This document shows positions 10,588 to 19,203 of a stretch of DNA of 64,000 bases, piece by piece. The DNA is from CATQHD01 sp965202675. GTDB taxonomy: Bacteria; Actinomycetota; Acidimicrobiia; Spongiisociales; Spongiisociaceae. The stretch covers positions 1,116,001 through 1,180,000 of the forward strand of contig OZ241842.1 in NCBI GenBank assembly GCA_965202675.1, in the 5' to 3' direction. Both the position numbers and the translations under genes were made by a program. The first letter of the stretch is position 1, and the number at the start of each line of letters is the position of its first letter. The notes beneath the pieces are model-generated. The model saw nothing but the letters and a program-made list of their open reading frames with translations. It made no database searches and was not told where the DNA came from.

Positions 10588-11136
10588 GCGCGGGATAGGG
10601 AGCGGAAGGCGTCCCGGTGCAAGCAACTGTCGGACGGTCTGCCCCGATGAGCACGGGCAACAAGGCGCTGCGCCCGCCGACGGAACGGCGAAGGCATCCC
10701 CCAACCGTGCATCTCTTGCCCCCGGTCGTCTTTACAGAGGTCGTCTTTACAGAGAAAGCACCACACCGCGTAAGCACGAACTCTTTCCCTGCGAACCCCC
10801 TGGTCAAACCCTATCCCACCCTCAAGCCCTATCCCACCCCTGGTCAAGCCCCTATCCCACCCCAAGACCCCGGCAAGAACGCGAAAAACGCCGCCCCCGC
10901 CCCCCGCCGCCCCCGCCCCCCGCTTCGCGGGCCCGGCCCCCACCTCCACCACCTCGGTTCCGGACGCGGTCGGTCAGTACCCCGGAGGATCGCGTTCGGA
11001 AGATGATCCCTGTCTCGGTCTGCGCCGGCTGCGGACCGGAGGTGCTTTCGGCTCCTTCATTATCCCCCATCGGTGCGACAAGGTCAATACCCTTGTGAGG
11101 GGATCTGACGGATTTTTTTGTCATTCCGTGATTTTT
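10588..11136 (-). repeat. Dispersed leader-plus-array repeat element, copy 2
   Basis: This shares its whole layout with the element at 19.2-20.2 kb. Reading on the minus strand from 11136: an AATCACGGAATGACAAAAA end, a promoter-like box, a conserved stretch containing GACAGGGATCATCTTCCG, a very G-rich segment at about 10895-10945, TTTTTCGCGTTCTTGCCGG, then a short array of GGTGGGATAGGG(G)CTTGA units at about 10800-10865 (three copies), and a distal conserved part including GTCCGACAGTTGCTTGC. Small minus-strand frames are partly conserved between copies but differ by a 1-bp indel, which argues against a conserved protein. The 10414-10587 stretch beside it is the gltB upstream region. Confidence 0.7.
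11059..11087 (-). promoter_or_regulatory. Promoter-like box of repeat element copy 2
   Basis: On the minus strand TTGACC (11087-11082), a 17-bp spacer and GATAAT (11064-11059) form a near-consensus sigma-70 promoter that would transcribe the G-rich segment and the small array. Equivalent boxes occur in the other two element copies at the same place. This is the strongest of the three. Confidence 0.55.
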
Positions 11137-11263
11137 AAGGCACCGATAGGTGGTCCGGCCTGCCGGGAAGCGGGCAGTTCGTCCGGCCAGAGGGTTCTGT
11201 CGTCCACGTGCGCCGACAGGTCCGGCCTGCCGGGAAACCGGGGAATCTGATACCTTGCCTCCC

Positions 11264-11737
11264 ATGCCCGTGATAGTGGTAGGCGCCGACACCCCGACAG
11301 GAGAGGCAGTCGTCCGGGCCGTCTGCCGGTCGGCCGCCGAGACGAGGGCGTTCGTCTCCGACATCGGGGCGGCCGACGGGCTGCGGGCGATGAAGGTGAA
11401 GGCGGCGCTGGGGGACGTGTCGGACGCGTCCCATGTCGAAGCGGCCGCCCTGCACTGCTTCTGCGCGGTCCTGGTCGTGGAAGCGGCCGAGGACGGAAGG
11501 GAGAGGGCTTTCGCAAACAGCCCGGCCGAGGTCGTCGAGGGATGGGCCGAGGCCGTCCGCAACGCCGGAGTGCAGAGGGTTATCTGGGTGGGCGGCGAGG
11601 AGAACCTTCCATCGCCTCTCCCCCCATCGGCGCCCGAGGCGGCCGCGGTCAGCGTCGAAGGAGCCGCCGAAGCCGATCTCGAAGCCGCCGCCCGCCGGGT
11701 GGTCCGCCTGGAGAGCGCCCGCCGGCTGACCGCCTGA
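11264..11737 (+). CDS. Small hypothetical protein with Rossmann-like N-terminus
   Basis: A 157-residue frame begins at ATG 11264 with MPVIVVGADTPTGEAVVRAV, which looks like the first strand and glycine-containing loop of an NmrA/SDR-type NAD(P)-binding fold. Later WAEAVRNAGVQRVIWVGG resembles the fourth strand of such folds. It is much shorter than full NmrA-like proteins (about 280 residues), so it is either a minimal or a decayed domain. The last 89 bp overlap the 3' end of the convergent class-V aminotransferase gene. I see no clear ribosome site. No function can be assigned. Confidence 0.55.
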   Translation: MPVIVVGADTPTGEAVVRAVCRSAAETRAFVSDIGAADGLRAMKVKAALGDVSDASHVEAAALHCFCAVLVVEAAEDGRERAFANSPAEVVEGWAEAVRNAGVQRVIWVGGEENLPSPLPPSAPEAAAVSVEGAAEADLEAAARRVVRLESARRLTA

Positions 11738-12872
11738 TCCCGATCCGCCTGCCGGACGGGGCGAGCCTGCGCAGCGCCTCCCCCAGCGCGGCGGGCGCCT
11801 CGGGATGGGTGCTGGCGTGCGGGGCAACCCGCAGACAACCGTCGCGCTCGGTCAGATGGAAGCCTTCCTGGGTCAGATGCCGATGAACCTCGGCCGCCGG
11901 GGCGCCCCGGGGGCGGAAGCCGACGATTCCGCTCCGCTCCGAGTCGCTCCGCCAGGGGCTCACCGCCTCGGCGCCCGACCGCAGGGCCTCCTCCTCGACC
12001 GCTTTCGACCGGGCCAACACCGCCGCCTCCACCTCCTCCATGGGAACCCCCTCGTACGCCTCCAGCGCCCCCCGCAGCGCGGCCGCCGCCAGGAAAGGAG
12101 GGCTGCCCATCGAGAAACGCCGGGAGTCCTCGAGGGGCGGATGCGGAAGGGGCGCCCGGACATCGAACGGGTCCTGGACGCCGGACCAGCCCACCAGGGT
12201 CGGGGCCAGCCGGTCGAGCGCCCGGTCGGAGACGGCCATCACCCCGGCCCCGCCGCCGGCGCGCAGCCACTTGTGGCCGCCCGCCACCAGGACGTCGGCG
12301 TACTCCATGGAGGTCTGAACGGCCCCCAGCGCCTGGACGGCGTCGACCACCAGCAGGGCCCCGCCCGCCGCCTCCCTCATGGCGGCCAGGTCGCACCGGT
12401 AGCCGGTCCGGTAGTCGACCAGGCTGACCGCCACCGCCGCGGTCGAGGCGTCCACCGCCTCCGCGACGAGGCCGCCGGTGAGCCGCCCGTCCGGAACCTC
12501 GATGAACCTCGGCTCGATGAGGCCGGATTCCCCGGCCCGGACCCACGGGTACAGGTTGGCGGCGAACTCGGTGCGGGGAACTACCACCGAGCCGCCGGAG
12601 AGCCCGAACGCCGTAGAGAACAGACCGGCGGAGGTGTTGGGCAGGACGGCCACCCGGTCCGGGCTGGTTCCGATCAGGCGGGCCGCCGCCCCGGCGGCCG
12701 CCTCGACCTCCCCGAACACCAGCGGGATCAGCTTCCCCTCCCCGCCCGACATGGCCTCCGACATCTCGGCCAGCCGCCGCCGGGCCGGGATCGACACGGC
12801 GCCGATCGCCGCGAAGTCGAGAAACCCGAACGGCTCGTCGAACTGCTCCAGGAAGGCTTCGGGCAGGGGCAT
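11649..12872 (-). CDS. Class V aminotransferase (PLP-dependent, cysteine desulfurase-like fold)
   Basis: The 407-residue product is a fold-type I PLP enzyme of aminotransferase class V. TAAVAVSLVDYRTG leads to LLVVDAVQALGAV, where Asp binds the PLP pyridine nitrogen, and ADVLVAGGHKWLRAG supplies the Schiff-base lysine. There is no cysteine in the usual desulfurase active-site loop that I can see, so it may be an aminotransferase or lyase of the kynureninase/isopenicillin-epimerase type. The last 35 residues are unusually Arg/Gly rich and overlap the convergent gene, so the true C-terminus may be an extension by readthrough. It sits 14 bp after the LON-domain gene and probably belongs to that operon. 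Confidence 0.82.
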   Translation of the reverse strand: MPLPEAFLEQFDEPFGFLDFAAIGAVSIPARRRLAEMSEAMSGGEGKLIPLVFGEVEAAAGAAARLIGTSPDRVAVLPNTSAGLFSTAFGLSGGSVVVPRTEFAANLYPWVRAGESGLIEPRFIEVPDGRLTGGLVAEAVDASTAAVAVSLVDYRTGYRCDLAAMREAAGGALLVVDAVQALGAVQTSMEYADVLVAGGHKWLRAGGGAGVMAVSDRALDRLAPTLVGWSGVQDPFDVRAPLPHPPLEDSRRFSMGSPPFLAAAALRGALEAYEGVPMEEVEAAVLARSKAVEEEALRSGAEAVSPWRSDSERSGIVGFRPRGAPAAEVHRHLTQEGFHLTERDGCLRVAPHASTHPEAPAALGEALRRLAPSGRRIGIRRSAGGRSPGGPPGGRRLRDRLRRLLRR

Positions 12873-12885
12873 CGGGCGAGCCTAC

Positions 12886-13515
12886 CTACCTTCCGCCCAG
12901 GCGGGCCTCGATCAGCTGGTTGAGGGCTTCGACGGCGGCGGTCGAGCGCTCGATCCGCTCGGCGGGGTCGTCGGCCTCCAGGACCCTCTGCCGGTCGAGG
13001 TCGGGGACCGGCAGCACATCTACCGCCGCATAGGCGGCTGCGAGGGCGTCCTCGGGCAGAGGGCCGACCGCCCCGGTGCCGACCCCCAGCTCCGAGAGCA
13101 TCGCCAACCCCCGGGTGAACGCCCGCCCCAGGCGGAGGCGGGCCCGGTCGTCGGGGACGAACCCGGGCGGATCGGCCAGGCGCTCGACCCTGGCCTGGGG
13201 GAACGGGTCGTCCTCGAGCCATTCCGCCACCCGGATCCGGCCCTCCCCGCGCACCGTAACCATCAGCCGGTCCTCCATCGCGCCGATCTCGGCGATGGCC
13301 GCCGCCACCCCCACATCGAAACGCTCGTCCCCTCCCCCCACCTCCTGGCCCCGCTCGATCAGCACCACCCCGAACCCCATGCCCCGCCGCGTGCACAGGT
13401 CGATCATCTCCAGGTACCGGGGCTCGAACACCTGCAGGGTCAGCCGGGAGCCGGGGAATATCCCCCGCCCGAGCGGGAACATGGGCAGCCATTCGGGAGG
13501 CGGGCTCTCATCCAT
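12886..13515 (-). CDS. LON N-terminal (substrate-binding) domain protein
   Basis: A 209-residue protein starting MDESPPPEWLPMFPLGRGI. The segment LPMFPLGRGIFPGSRLTLQV, followed by FEPRYLEMI, is the signature of the stand-alone LON_substr_bdg (PUA-like) family. The match continues with GFGVVLIERGQEVGGGD and MVTVRGEGRIRV. There is no ATPase or protease domain, so it is not Lon protease. Its role in bacteria is poorly known. The ATG overlaps the preceding DUF6941 stop by 8 bp (ATGGATGA), showing coupling. Confidence 0.85.
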   Translation of the reverse strand: MDESPPPEWLPMFPLGRGIFPGSRLTLQVFEPRYLEMIDLCTRRGMGFGVVLIERGQEVGGGDERFDVGVAAAIAEIGAMEDRLMVTVRGEGRIRVAEWLEDDPFPQARVERLADPPGFVPDDRARLRLGRAFTRGLAMLSELGVGTGAVGPLPEDALAAAYAAVDVLPVPDLDRQRVLEADDPAERIERSTAAVEALNQLIEARLGGR

Positions 13516-14008
13516 TGTCCGGGGCGGCGGGGCCTGCGGGTCCGGGGGCGGACTGGGCGGGGCGGCCCGAACGCTTCTGTACCCGGAACCGGATGCGGGA
13601 GACCTCGACATCCCCCACGAAGATCGGAAAGGCGTACCCGCCCGGCTTGGGAAACACCAGGTTGTTGAAGGTAAAGGCCCTGGTGATGCCGGTGTCGCTG
13701 CCGGCGGGCCGCCCGGCGCGGCGGGTGACTTTGATCCGCTGCGCCAGCCGCTTCCCCCCGAACAGGCTGTTGCCGTCCTCGTCCACCAGGTCGACCGAAA
13801 GCGAAAACTGTTCGGGGCTCGACCAGGGCACCCGGATGCGGATGCCGAGGCCCATCGAGGGATGCCGGGCGGGGAACGACCCCACCCAGAGCAGATCCCA
13901 GCCCCCGCCCAGCACATAGAGCTTGCCCCCCACCGCCTGGACCGCATCGGCCACCATGGCGAACTCCACTCTGGGAGTCGGATCAAGCGTGCTCTCGAGG
14001 GAATCCAT
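13508..14008 (-). CDS. DUF6941-like protein of unknown function
   Basis: A 166-residue protein beginning MDSLESTLDPTPRVEFAMVA. The segment EFAMVADAVQAVGGKLYVLG, then GGWD, is typical of a widespread small actinobacterial family that I associate with DUF6941; function unknown. The body looks all-beta (FSLSVDLVDEDGNSLF, FTFNNLVFPKPGGYAFPI). I start at ATG 14008 because it follows a GGGGGG run and is the conserved start region. It is the first gene of an operon with the LON-domain protein and the class-V aminotransferase, and it is divergent from the methyltransferase gene, leaving 82 bp between the two starts. Confidence 0.72.
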   Translation of the reverse strand: MDSLESTLDPTPRVEFAMVADAVQAVGGKLYVLGGGWDLLWVGSFPARHPSMGLGIRIRVPWSSPEQFSLSVDLVDEDGNSLFGGKRLAQRIKVTRRAGRPAGSDTGITRAFTFNNLVFPKPGGYAFPIFVGDVEVSRIRFRVQKRSGRPAQSAPGPAGPAAPDNG

Positions 14009-14075
14009 CCCCCCAACTCTAGGAGACCGGCCGCCGCTCGGTCTCGCCTGCAACGGCGCTGTCTCGTTCGCGTGT

Positions 14076-14081
14076 TAGATT
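14076..14081 (+). promoter_or_regulatory. Possible -10 element for leaderless methyltransferase mRNA
   Basis: TAGATT ends 9 bp before ATG 14091. That spacing would place transcription start at or next to the ATG, which fits leaderless transcripts common in actinobacteria and the absence of a ribosome site. No convincing -35 hexamer is visible. Confidence 0.35.
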
Positions 14082-14090
14082 CCTCGGATT

Positions 14091-15885
14091 ATGAATACCA
14101 CTACCCCCCCCCCCCCAGGGGGAACCTCGTGAGAACGACCGGCTCGAGGAGCTTCCGAAGCAGGAGCAGTTCTACCGCGCTCCTGCACGGTTCGGCAACG
14201 TCCCGGTCGATGCCGAGCCGAAGGGGTGGGATCGTCGTCAGGGGTTCCGCAAGCTCTACCCCAGGATTGATCTACCTACCCAGATTGTCGAAAGGGTCTC
14301 GTTAGGCAATCCCGAACCGCACGAACCCAACCGCCTGATATGGGGGGACAACCTCCACGTCATGCGGCAGATCCCATCCAACAGCATCGACCTCATCTAC
14401 ATAGACCCCCCTTTCTTCTCAGGGCGGCAGTACAACGTTCTGTGGGGAGATAACAACGAGCTCCGTTCCTTCAACGACATCTGGGAAGGCGGATTGGACG
14501 GATACCTGATCTGGCTCAATGCTCGCCTCTACGAGATGAAGCGCATCCTCAAACAAACAGGCTCAATCTACGTTCACTGTGATTGGCATGCTAGCCACTA
14601 TATCAAAGTTGAGATGGACAAAATCTTTGGCTATGATAATTTTCAAAATGAGCTTGTTTGGTATTACGGAGGCGGCGGAGCATCGAAGCATAGATACGCA
14701 AGAAAACATGATGCAATATTATTCTATTCCAAAACAAGTAACTGGTGTTTTAATGCAGATGATGTGCGTGAACCTCATAAATGGAATAAAGGGCAATTAC
14801 GAGCAGACGGCTCAAAAAGAGATTATGATAAAGGTAAATTACCCGACGATGTATACAAACATCATAGTATTATGCCCTGGTCTCAGGAAAAAATTGGTTA
14901 TCCTACTCAGAAACCGGAAGCATTATTAGAGCGCATAATACTGGCATCATCAAACGATGATAATACCGTCGCGGACTTCTTTGTTGGAGGTGGTACTACT
15001 GTAGCTGTTGCGCAAAGGCTGGGTAGGCGTTTTATAGGATGTGATCAGTCAAGGGTTGCCATTGCAGTCACAATTGAGCGGCTCAAGCAGGACTCTATGA
15101 CACTGACCCTAGATGTACCCCGCCTTGACTTGATGGTAGAGCAGTGGGGTACCTATGAAGCAAATCGCTTGTCTCGGATGCCCATAACCGAGTTTCGCGA
15201 CTTTGTGCTTAGCGCCTACGGCACCACCCGGATCGAAGACCTATCGGGCATCATCCACGGCTGGCGCAACCAGCTACCCATCTGGGTAGGGCAACCGGGA
15301 TTGGACTACCAGGCGACCGCGGAGGATGTGTATGCCTTCGCCAACGCCATCCGTCAAACGGAGCAGTACCAACAGGCCAACCTGCGCAACGGGGAGATGC
15401 TGGCCTGGGGGTTCCGCCCCGACGCCGTCGAGGCGGCCGACCGACTCAGCCGCCTGGAAGACATCGATGGCAACTTCCTCCGGCTCGCCCAAATCCGCAT
15501 CGGCGATGACGAGTTCCGCCGCCATGTCGTCAAACGGTCCACCGATCTGGCCGACTACAGCGACTTCCTGACCTTCATCCAGCCGCCGGTGGTCGATGTC
15601 GGTTACAAGGCGCTGGGCGGCGGGAGCGTCACCTTCGACGCAGGCGACACCGCGGTGATCAATCCGGGCGCCGAGCTCATCAATATCCAGTGGGACTTCG
15701 ACTACGACGGGGAGGCCTTTGCCGCCACCCCCGGCTACTCCCTGCAGCGGGACCGAAAGACCAAGAAGCCGCTACTGCGGGTTACACACAAGTTCGACCG
15801 CACCGGAACCTTCCATGTGGCCTGCCGCGTCCAGGACAGCAAGGGCGGGGAAGGGATGTGGGACGGCGAGGTGGAAGTGAGCTGA
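14091..15885 (+). CDS. Type III-like DNA adenine methyltransferase (Mod), phase-OFF as read, with PKD-like C-terminus
   Basis: The only plausible ATG (14091) is followed by ATACCACTA and 13 C, and is one base out of frame with the rest. With 12, 9 or 15 C it reads straight through to give about 597 residues, a normal Mod size. Homology to methyltransferases begins at once after the tract (FYRAPARFGNVPV, NRLIWGDNLHVM), so ATG 14362 is too late. The catalytic DPPF (about residue 105) precedes the AdoMet motif FFVGGGTT (about 296), the beta-class order of type III Mod and other N6-adenine enzymes. About 14570-15130 is much AT-richer than its flanks and covers the likely target-recognition domain. 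Residues about 520-597 resemble a PKD domain (WDFDYDG ... FDRTGTFHVACRV). It is followed 2 bp later by the helicase gene. Confidence 0.8.
14104..14116 (+). repeat. Poly-C tract (13 C) inside the methyltransferase start
   Basis: Thirteen consecutive C lie 10 bp after the A of the ATG. As read, the ATG frame and the methyltransferase frame differ by one base; loss of one C or gain of two restores one open frame. This is the classic arrangement of a slipped-strand phase-variable gene. Homopolymer miscounting in the assembly is the alternative. Confidence 0.75.
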
Positions 15886-15887
15886 CC

Positions 15888-17897
15888 ATGCTCAACCGGT
15901 TCTTGAAGTACGAAGACGAGTTCCGGCAATGGGTCAGGGGCGGCTACCCCGGCGCCTCGCCCGGGACCCTGGACTACATACGGCACATCGGCGACCCGGC
16001 CGACGAGACCAAGCCCCGGGAGGGGGTGTTGTGGCCCCATCAGTGGGACGCCCTGCTGAGGGTCGTCTACTCCCACGAGATCCGCCGGGGGGATCTGGCC
16101 CAACCCGACGGGGTGCTGCTGAACATCGTCACCGGCGGCGGCAAGACGGCGGTCATCGCGGCGGCGATGGTCTGGCTGCGGCTGGCCCACGATGTCCAGC
16201 GGTTCGTCGTCCTGTGCCCCAACCTGATCGTCCGGGACCGCCTGGAGGACGACTTCGAGAACGGGAAGGTGTTCGTAGACCGCAGCCTCATCCCGCCCGA
16301 CGCCATCGTGAGCAAAGACGACTTCGCCCTGACCGCCCTGGGCAGCGACCGCCCCGGCGGTTGGGCGAACCTGCTGGGCGCCAGCGTCATCCTGGGCAAC
16401 ATCCACCAGTTCTATCGGAGCGGCAAGACCGGCCGGTCGAACCTGGCCAACCTGATGAACGAGGGCCGCTTCGCCCTCTTCAACGACGAGGCCCACAACT
16501 CCCCCGCCCCGGAATGGGACGCCACCCTGGAGAAGCTGCGGCCCAGCACCATCCTGCGGCTTGACACCACCGCCACCCCCGACCGGGCCGACGACCAGAC
16601 GCCCGACAGCAAGATGATCTACGAGTACGGCATCTGGGACGCCTTGGCGGACCGGCTGGTCAAAGCGCCGGTGGTGTACCAGCCCAACATCGCCACCGTG
16701 GAGCTGACCTACACCGATTCGGCCACCGGCAAGACCTGCAAGGTAGAGGAGATCGACTGGGACGAGGTGGAGCGCAAGGGCATCAGCGCCACCCAGTGGG
16801 TCACCGACGACAAACCGATGCAGCAGCAGATGCAGATCGCCCTGGCCCGTCTGCGGGAACAGGAACGGCGGGCGAAGGGCCGTTACCAGCCGGTGCTGTT
16901 CGTGGTGGCCGTCTGCAAGCTGGACGCGGAGAAGGCGGCCAGAACCCTGAACAACCACTTCGAGGTGAATACGCTGCTGGTCACCGAGGACGCCGACGAG
17001 AGCGAGCGCCGCAAGGCGACCGAACTGCGCAAAGCCCGCAGAGGAGGCAGGCCCTACAAGGCGGTGGTGAGCGTGCTGATGCTGCGGGAGGGGTGGGACG
17101 TGCCCGAGGTGGGGGTGATCCTGCTGCTCCGCAAGTTCTCCAGCAAGGTGTACGGGCAGCAGGTGATCGGACGGGGCCTGCGGAGGGTGCGCCTGCCGGA
17201 AGTGGACGAAGGCGAGCCGCAGATCTGCGCCGTCGTCGACCATCCGAAGCTGAAGCATCAATGGCTGTGGGACATCTTCAACAGCAGGATCCGATCCAAT
17301 GTGGGCCCGGACGACCAGTTCGACGAAACCGAGGATCTGCCCGATCCGCCCCTGGCGCAGGAGCTGGTCAACCCGAAGCTGGTCATCGAGATACCGGAAC
17401 CCTTCATCGACGATCCGGGCGAGTTCGACTTCGAGCCGGTGAGCGGCCCGGCCGAACCACTGGAGAACTGGCCGGTGGTGTTGGCGGGGTTCGAGTACCC
17501 CGACCAGACGGTGACCATCACCGACGTGGACCTCGTCGGCGTGGAGCGGCGGCAGCTCACCGGACAGGGGTGGCGGACGATGGAATCGCCCCCCGCCTCC
17601 GAGGAGGCGAGGCCCGTCACCGTCTCGCAGGACGAGCTGGCCGAGGCCGTCAAGGAAGAGCTTCTCCTGGCGGCGGAGCGCCTGCTGGCCAACGCCGGGC
17701 ACACCGCCCAGTTCACCGGCCGCATATACCGGCTGCTGCTGCATCACGTCCGGGCGAAGTTCCTGGACGGCGCCTCGCTGGGGCTGGCCGAAAAGCACCG
17801 TCTGGAGGCGGCCTGGCGGATGCTGCCGGTGGTCGAGAAGGGGATCATGGAGACGCCCGGCCTGGTGGAAGGGATGGTGAAATATGGCGGTCAGTAA
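15888..17897 (+). CDS. Type III restriction Res-like helicase subunit without its own nuclease domain
   Basis: A 669-residue SF2 helicase/translocase. Walker A VTGGGKT is at residues 81-87, motif Ia lies in FVVLCPNLIVRDRLED, the DEAH box is NDEAHN, motif III lies in LRLDTTATP, and motifs V-VI are MLREGWDVPEVGVILL and QQVIGRGLRR. This layout matches Res of type III restriction systems. Res normally ends in a PD-(D/E)XK nuclease; here the protein stops and the nuclease is a separate overlapping ORF. The start ATG 15888 lies 2 bp after the methyltransferase stop. The gene stays very GC rich throughout. Confidence 0.88.
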   Translation: MLNRFLKYEDEFRQWVRGGYPGASPGTLDYIRHIGDPADETKPREGVLWPHQWDALLRVVYSHEIRRGDLAQPDGVLLNIVTGGGKTAVIAAAMVWLRLAHDVQRFVVLCPNLIVRDRLEDDFENGKVFVDRSLIPPDAIVSKDDFALTALGSDRPGGWANLLGASVILGNIHQFYRSGKTGRSNLANLMNEGRFALFNDEAHNSPAPEWDATLEKLRPSTILRLDTTATPDRADDQTPDSKMIYEYGIWDALADRLVKAPVVYQPNIATVELTYTDSATGKTCKVEEIDWDEVERKGISATQWVTDDKPMQQQMQIALARLREQERRAKGRYQPVLFVVAVCKLDAEKAARTLNNHFEVNTLLVTEDADESERRKATELRKARRGGRPYKAVVSVLMLREGWDVPEVGVILLLRKFSSKVYGQQVIGRGLRRVRLPEVDEGEPQICAVVDHPKLKHQWLWDIFNSRIRSNVGPDDQFDETEDLPDPPLAQELVNPKLVIEIPEPFIDDPGEFDFEPVSGPAEPLENWPVVLAGFEYPDQTVTITDVDLVGVERRQLTGQGWRTMESPPASEEARPVTVSQDELAEAVKEELLLAAERLLANAGHTAQFTGRIYRLLLHHVRAKFLDGASLGLAEKHRLEAAWRMLPVVEKGIMETPGLVEGMVKYGGQ

Positions 17898-18234
17898 GCG
17901 GGGCGTATACGAAGCCCCGGCCAAGAGCCCCTACAGCTTCGAACGCTACGACAGCGACCTGGAACGGCGGATGATGGCGGAGCTGGAGGCCGACCCTGCG
18001 GTCGCCAAGTGGCAGAAGCGCCACGACATCTCCATACCCTGGATCGACGAGAACGGACGGGAGCGCAAATATCACCCCGATTTCCTGGTCGAGTACACCG
18101 ACGGGCGCAAGATGATCATCGAGATCAAGGGCGCCGACATGGTGGACTCGCCCTCGGTGCTCCGCAAGCGGAGCGCCGCCCAGGAATGGTGCCGCAAGCG
18201 GGGCATGAGCTACGAGCTGACCACCAGGAACTGA
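17884..18234 (+). CDS. Stand-alone PD-(D/E)XK nuclease of the restriction locus
   Basis: A 116-residue protein whose ATG overlaps the helicase stop by 14 bp. It carries a PD-(D/E)XK core: HPDFLVEYTD gives Asp66, and MIIEIKG gives Glu80 and Lys82. Residues 15-50 (SPYSFERYDSDLERRMMAEL) match the helical start of the Res C-terminal endonuclease domain. I infer that it acts with the helicase as a split Res. The overlap and conserved catalytic triad suggest a genuine gene fission with translational coupling, though a single sequencing indel could also split a longer fusion. Confidence 0.82.
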   Translation: MAVSKRGVYEAPAKSPYSFERYDSDLERRMMAELEADPAVAKWQKRHDISIPWIDENGRERKYHPDFLVEYTDGRKMIIEIKGADMVDSPSVLRKRSAAQEWCRKRGMSYELTTRN

Positions 18235-18303
18235 ACCCCCGGCGGCGCACGGGCCGGGCGGTAATCTGGCGGCCTGCGGCGCCGGCTTTATGGAGGAGCG
18301 TGC

Positions 18304-19203
18304 GTGGTCGACATCGATGTGGCTGTACCCGCCGGGGCCCTGCTCGGGGAGTGCCCGCTGTGGAGCCCCGAGGAAGAGGTGCTGTACTGGGTGGACATCG
18401 ACGGGCGGCGGGTCCATCGTTACGACCCGGCGGCCGGGGTCGACGAGGCCCGCGAGACGCCGGGGCGGCCCGGATCCCTGGTGCGGACCGCCCGGCCCGG
18501 CCTGCTGCTCATCGCCTCCGAGAACGAGACCGTCTGGTTCGACTGGGAAACCGGCGCCGCCGACCCGTGGACGGCCCTCGAACCTCCGGGAACCGGCAAC
18601 CGGATGAACGACGGGCGCACCGACCCGGCCGGGCGCTTTTGGGTGGGTTCCATGTACGAGTACGCCGACGAGGGCCGCTGTACGGGCATGCTGCATCGGA
18701 TCGAGGCGGACGGCGCCTCCGCAGTCTTCCGGCGCGGGATCGGGGTCTCCAACGGCTTGGCCTTCGACCCCGAACGGCGCCGCATGTACTTCGCCGACTC
18801 GCTGCGGGGGGCGGTGCGGCGCTATGACTACGACCCCGAAACGGGCGAGGCCCGCAACGAAGCCCCGTTCGTGGATTTCGCCGACTTCCCCGGCCTGGCG
18901 GGGCGGCCCGACGGAGCCTGCGTGGACGCCGAGGGCTGCTACTGGACGGCGGCGGTGCGGGGCTGGGCGGTGGCGCGCTTCACCCCCGACGGAAGGCTCG
19001 ACCGCCAAATCGAAGTCCCGGTGATGAAACCCTCCATGACCGCCTTCGGAGGGACCGACCTGGCAACCCTCTACGTAACGTCGATAGGAGGCGGCGGAAG
19101 CCATCCCGCACCGGACGGCCAGCCGCACGCCGGCGATCTGTTCGCCATCGACCCCGGCGTAACCGGCCTGCCCGACGCCCCCTTCGCCGGCCTCCCCTCG
19201 TAA
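18304..19203 (+). CDS. SMP-30/gluconolactonase/LRE family protein
   Basis: A 299-residue six-bladed beta-propeller. Landmarks are LGECPLWSPEEEVLYWVDI at the N-terminus with the metal-binding Glu, NRMNDGRTDPAGRFWVGSM in the middle, and GVSNGLAFDPERRRMYFADS with the catalytic Asn and later Asp. Family members hydrolyse sugar lactones such as gluconolactone or arabinolactone using a divalent metal; the substrate here is not known. Start is GTG 18304 with GGAGG at 18291. It follows the restriction locus by 69 bp and is probably independent. A repeat element begins about 20 bp after its stop. Confidence 0.88.
   Translation: MVDIDVAVPAGALLGECPLWSPEEEVLYWVDIDGRRVHRYDPAAGVDEARETPGRPGSLVRTARPGLLLIASENETVWFDWETGAADPWTALEPPGTGNRMNDGRTDPAGRFWVGSMYEYADEGRCTGMLHRIEADGASAVFRRGIGVSNGLAFDPERRRMYFADSLRGAVRRYDYDPETGEARNEAPFVDFADFPGLAGRPDGACVDAEGCYWTAAVRGWAVARFTPDGRLDRQIEVPVMKPSMTAFGGTDLATLYVTSIGGGGSHPAPDGQPHAGDLFAIDPGVTGLPDAPFAGLPS

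Noticed and set aside
10588..11136. Group II intron or IS remnant
   Set aside because: The conserved distal end looked vaguely like intron- or IS-associated sequence, but there is no reverse transcriptase, transposase or clear domain V hairpin.
14362..15885. Methyltransferase starting at ATG 14362
   Set aside because: Conserved residues (WGDNLHV and upstream) precede this ATG, so it would truncate the AdoMet/target region; the start is upstream, behind the poly-C.
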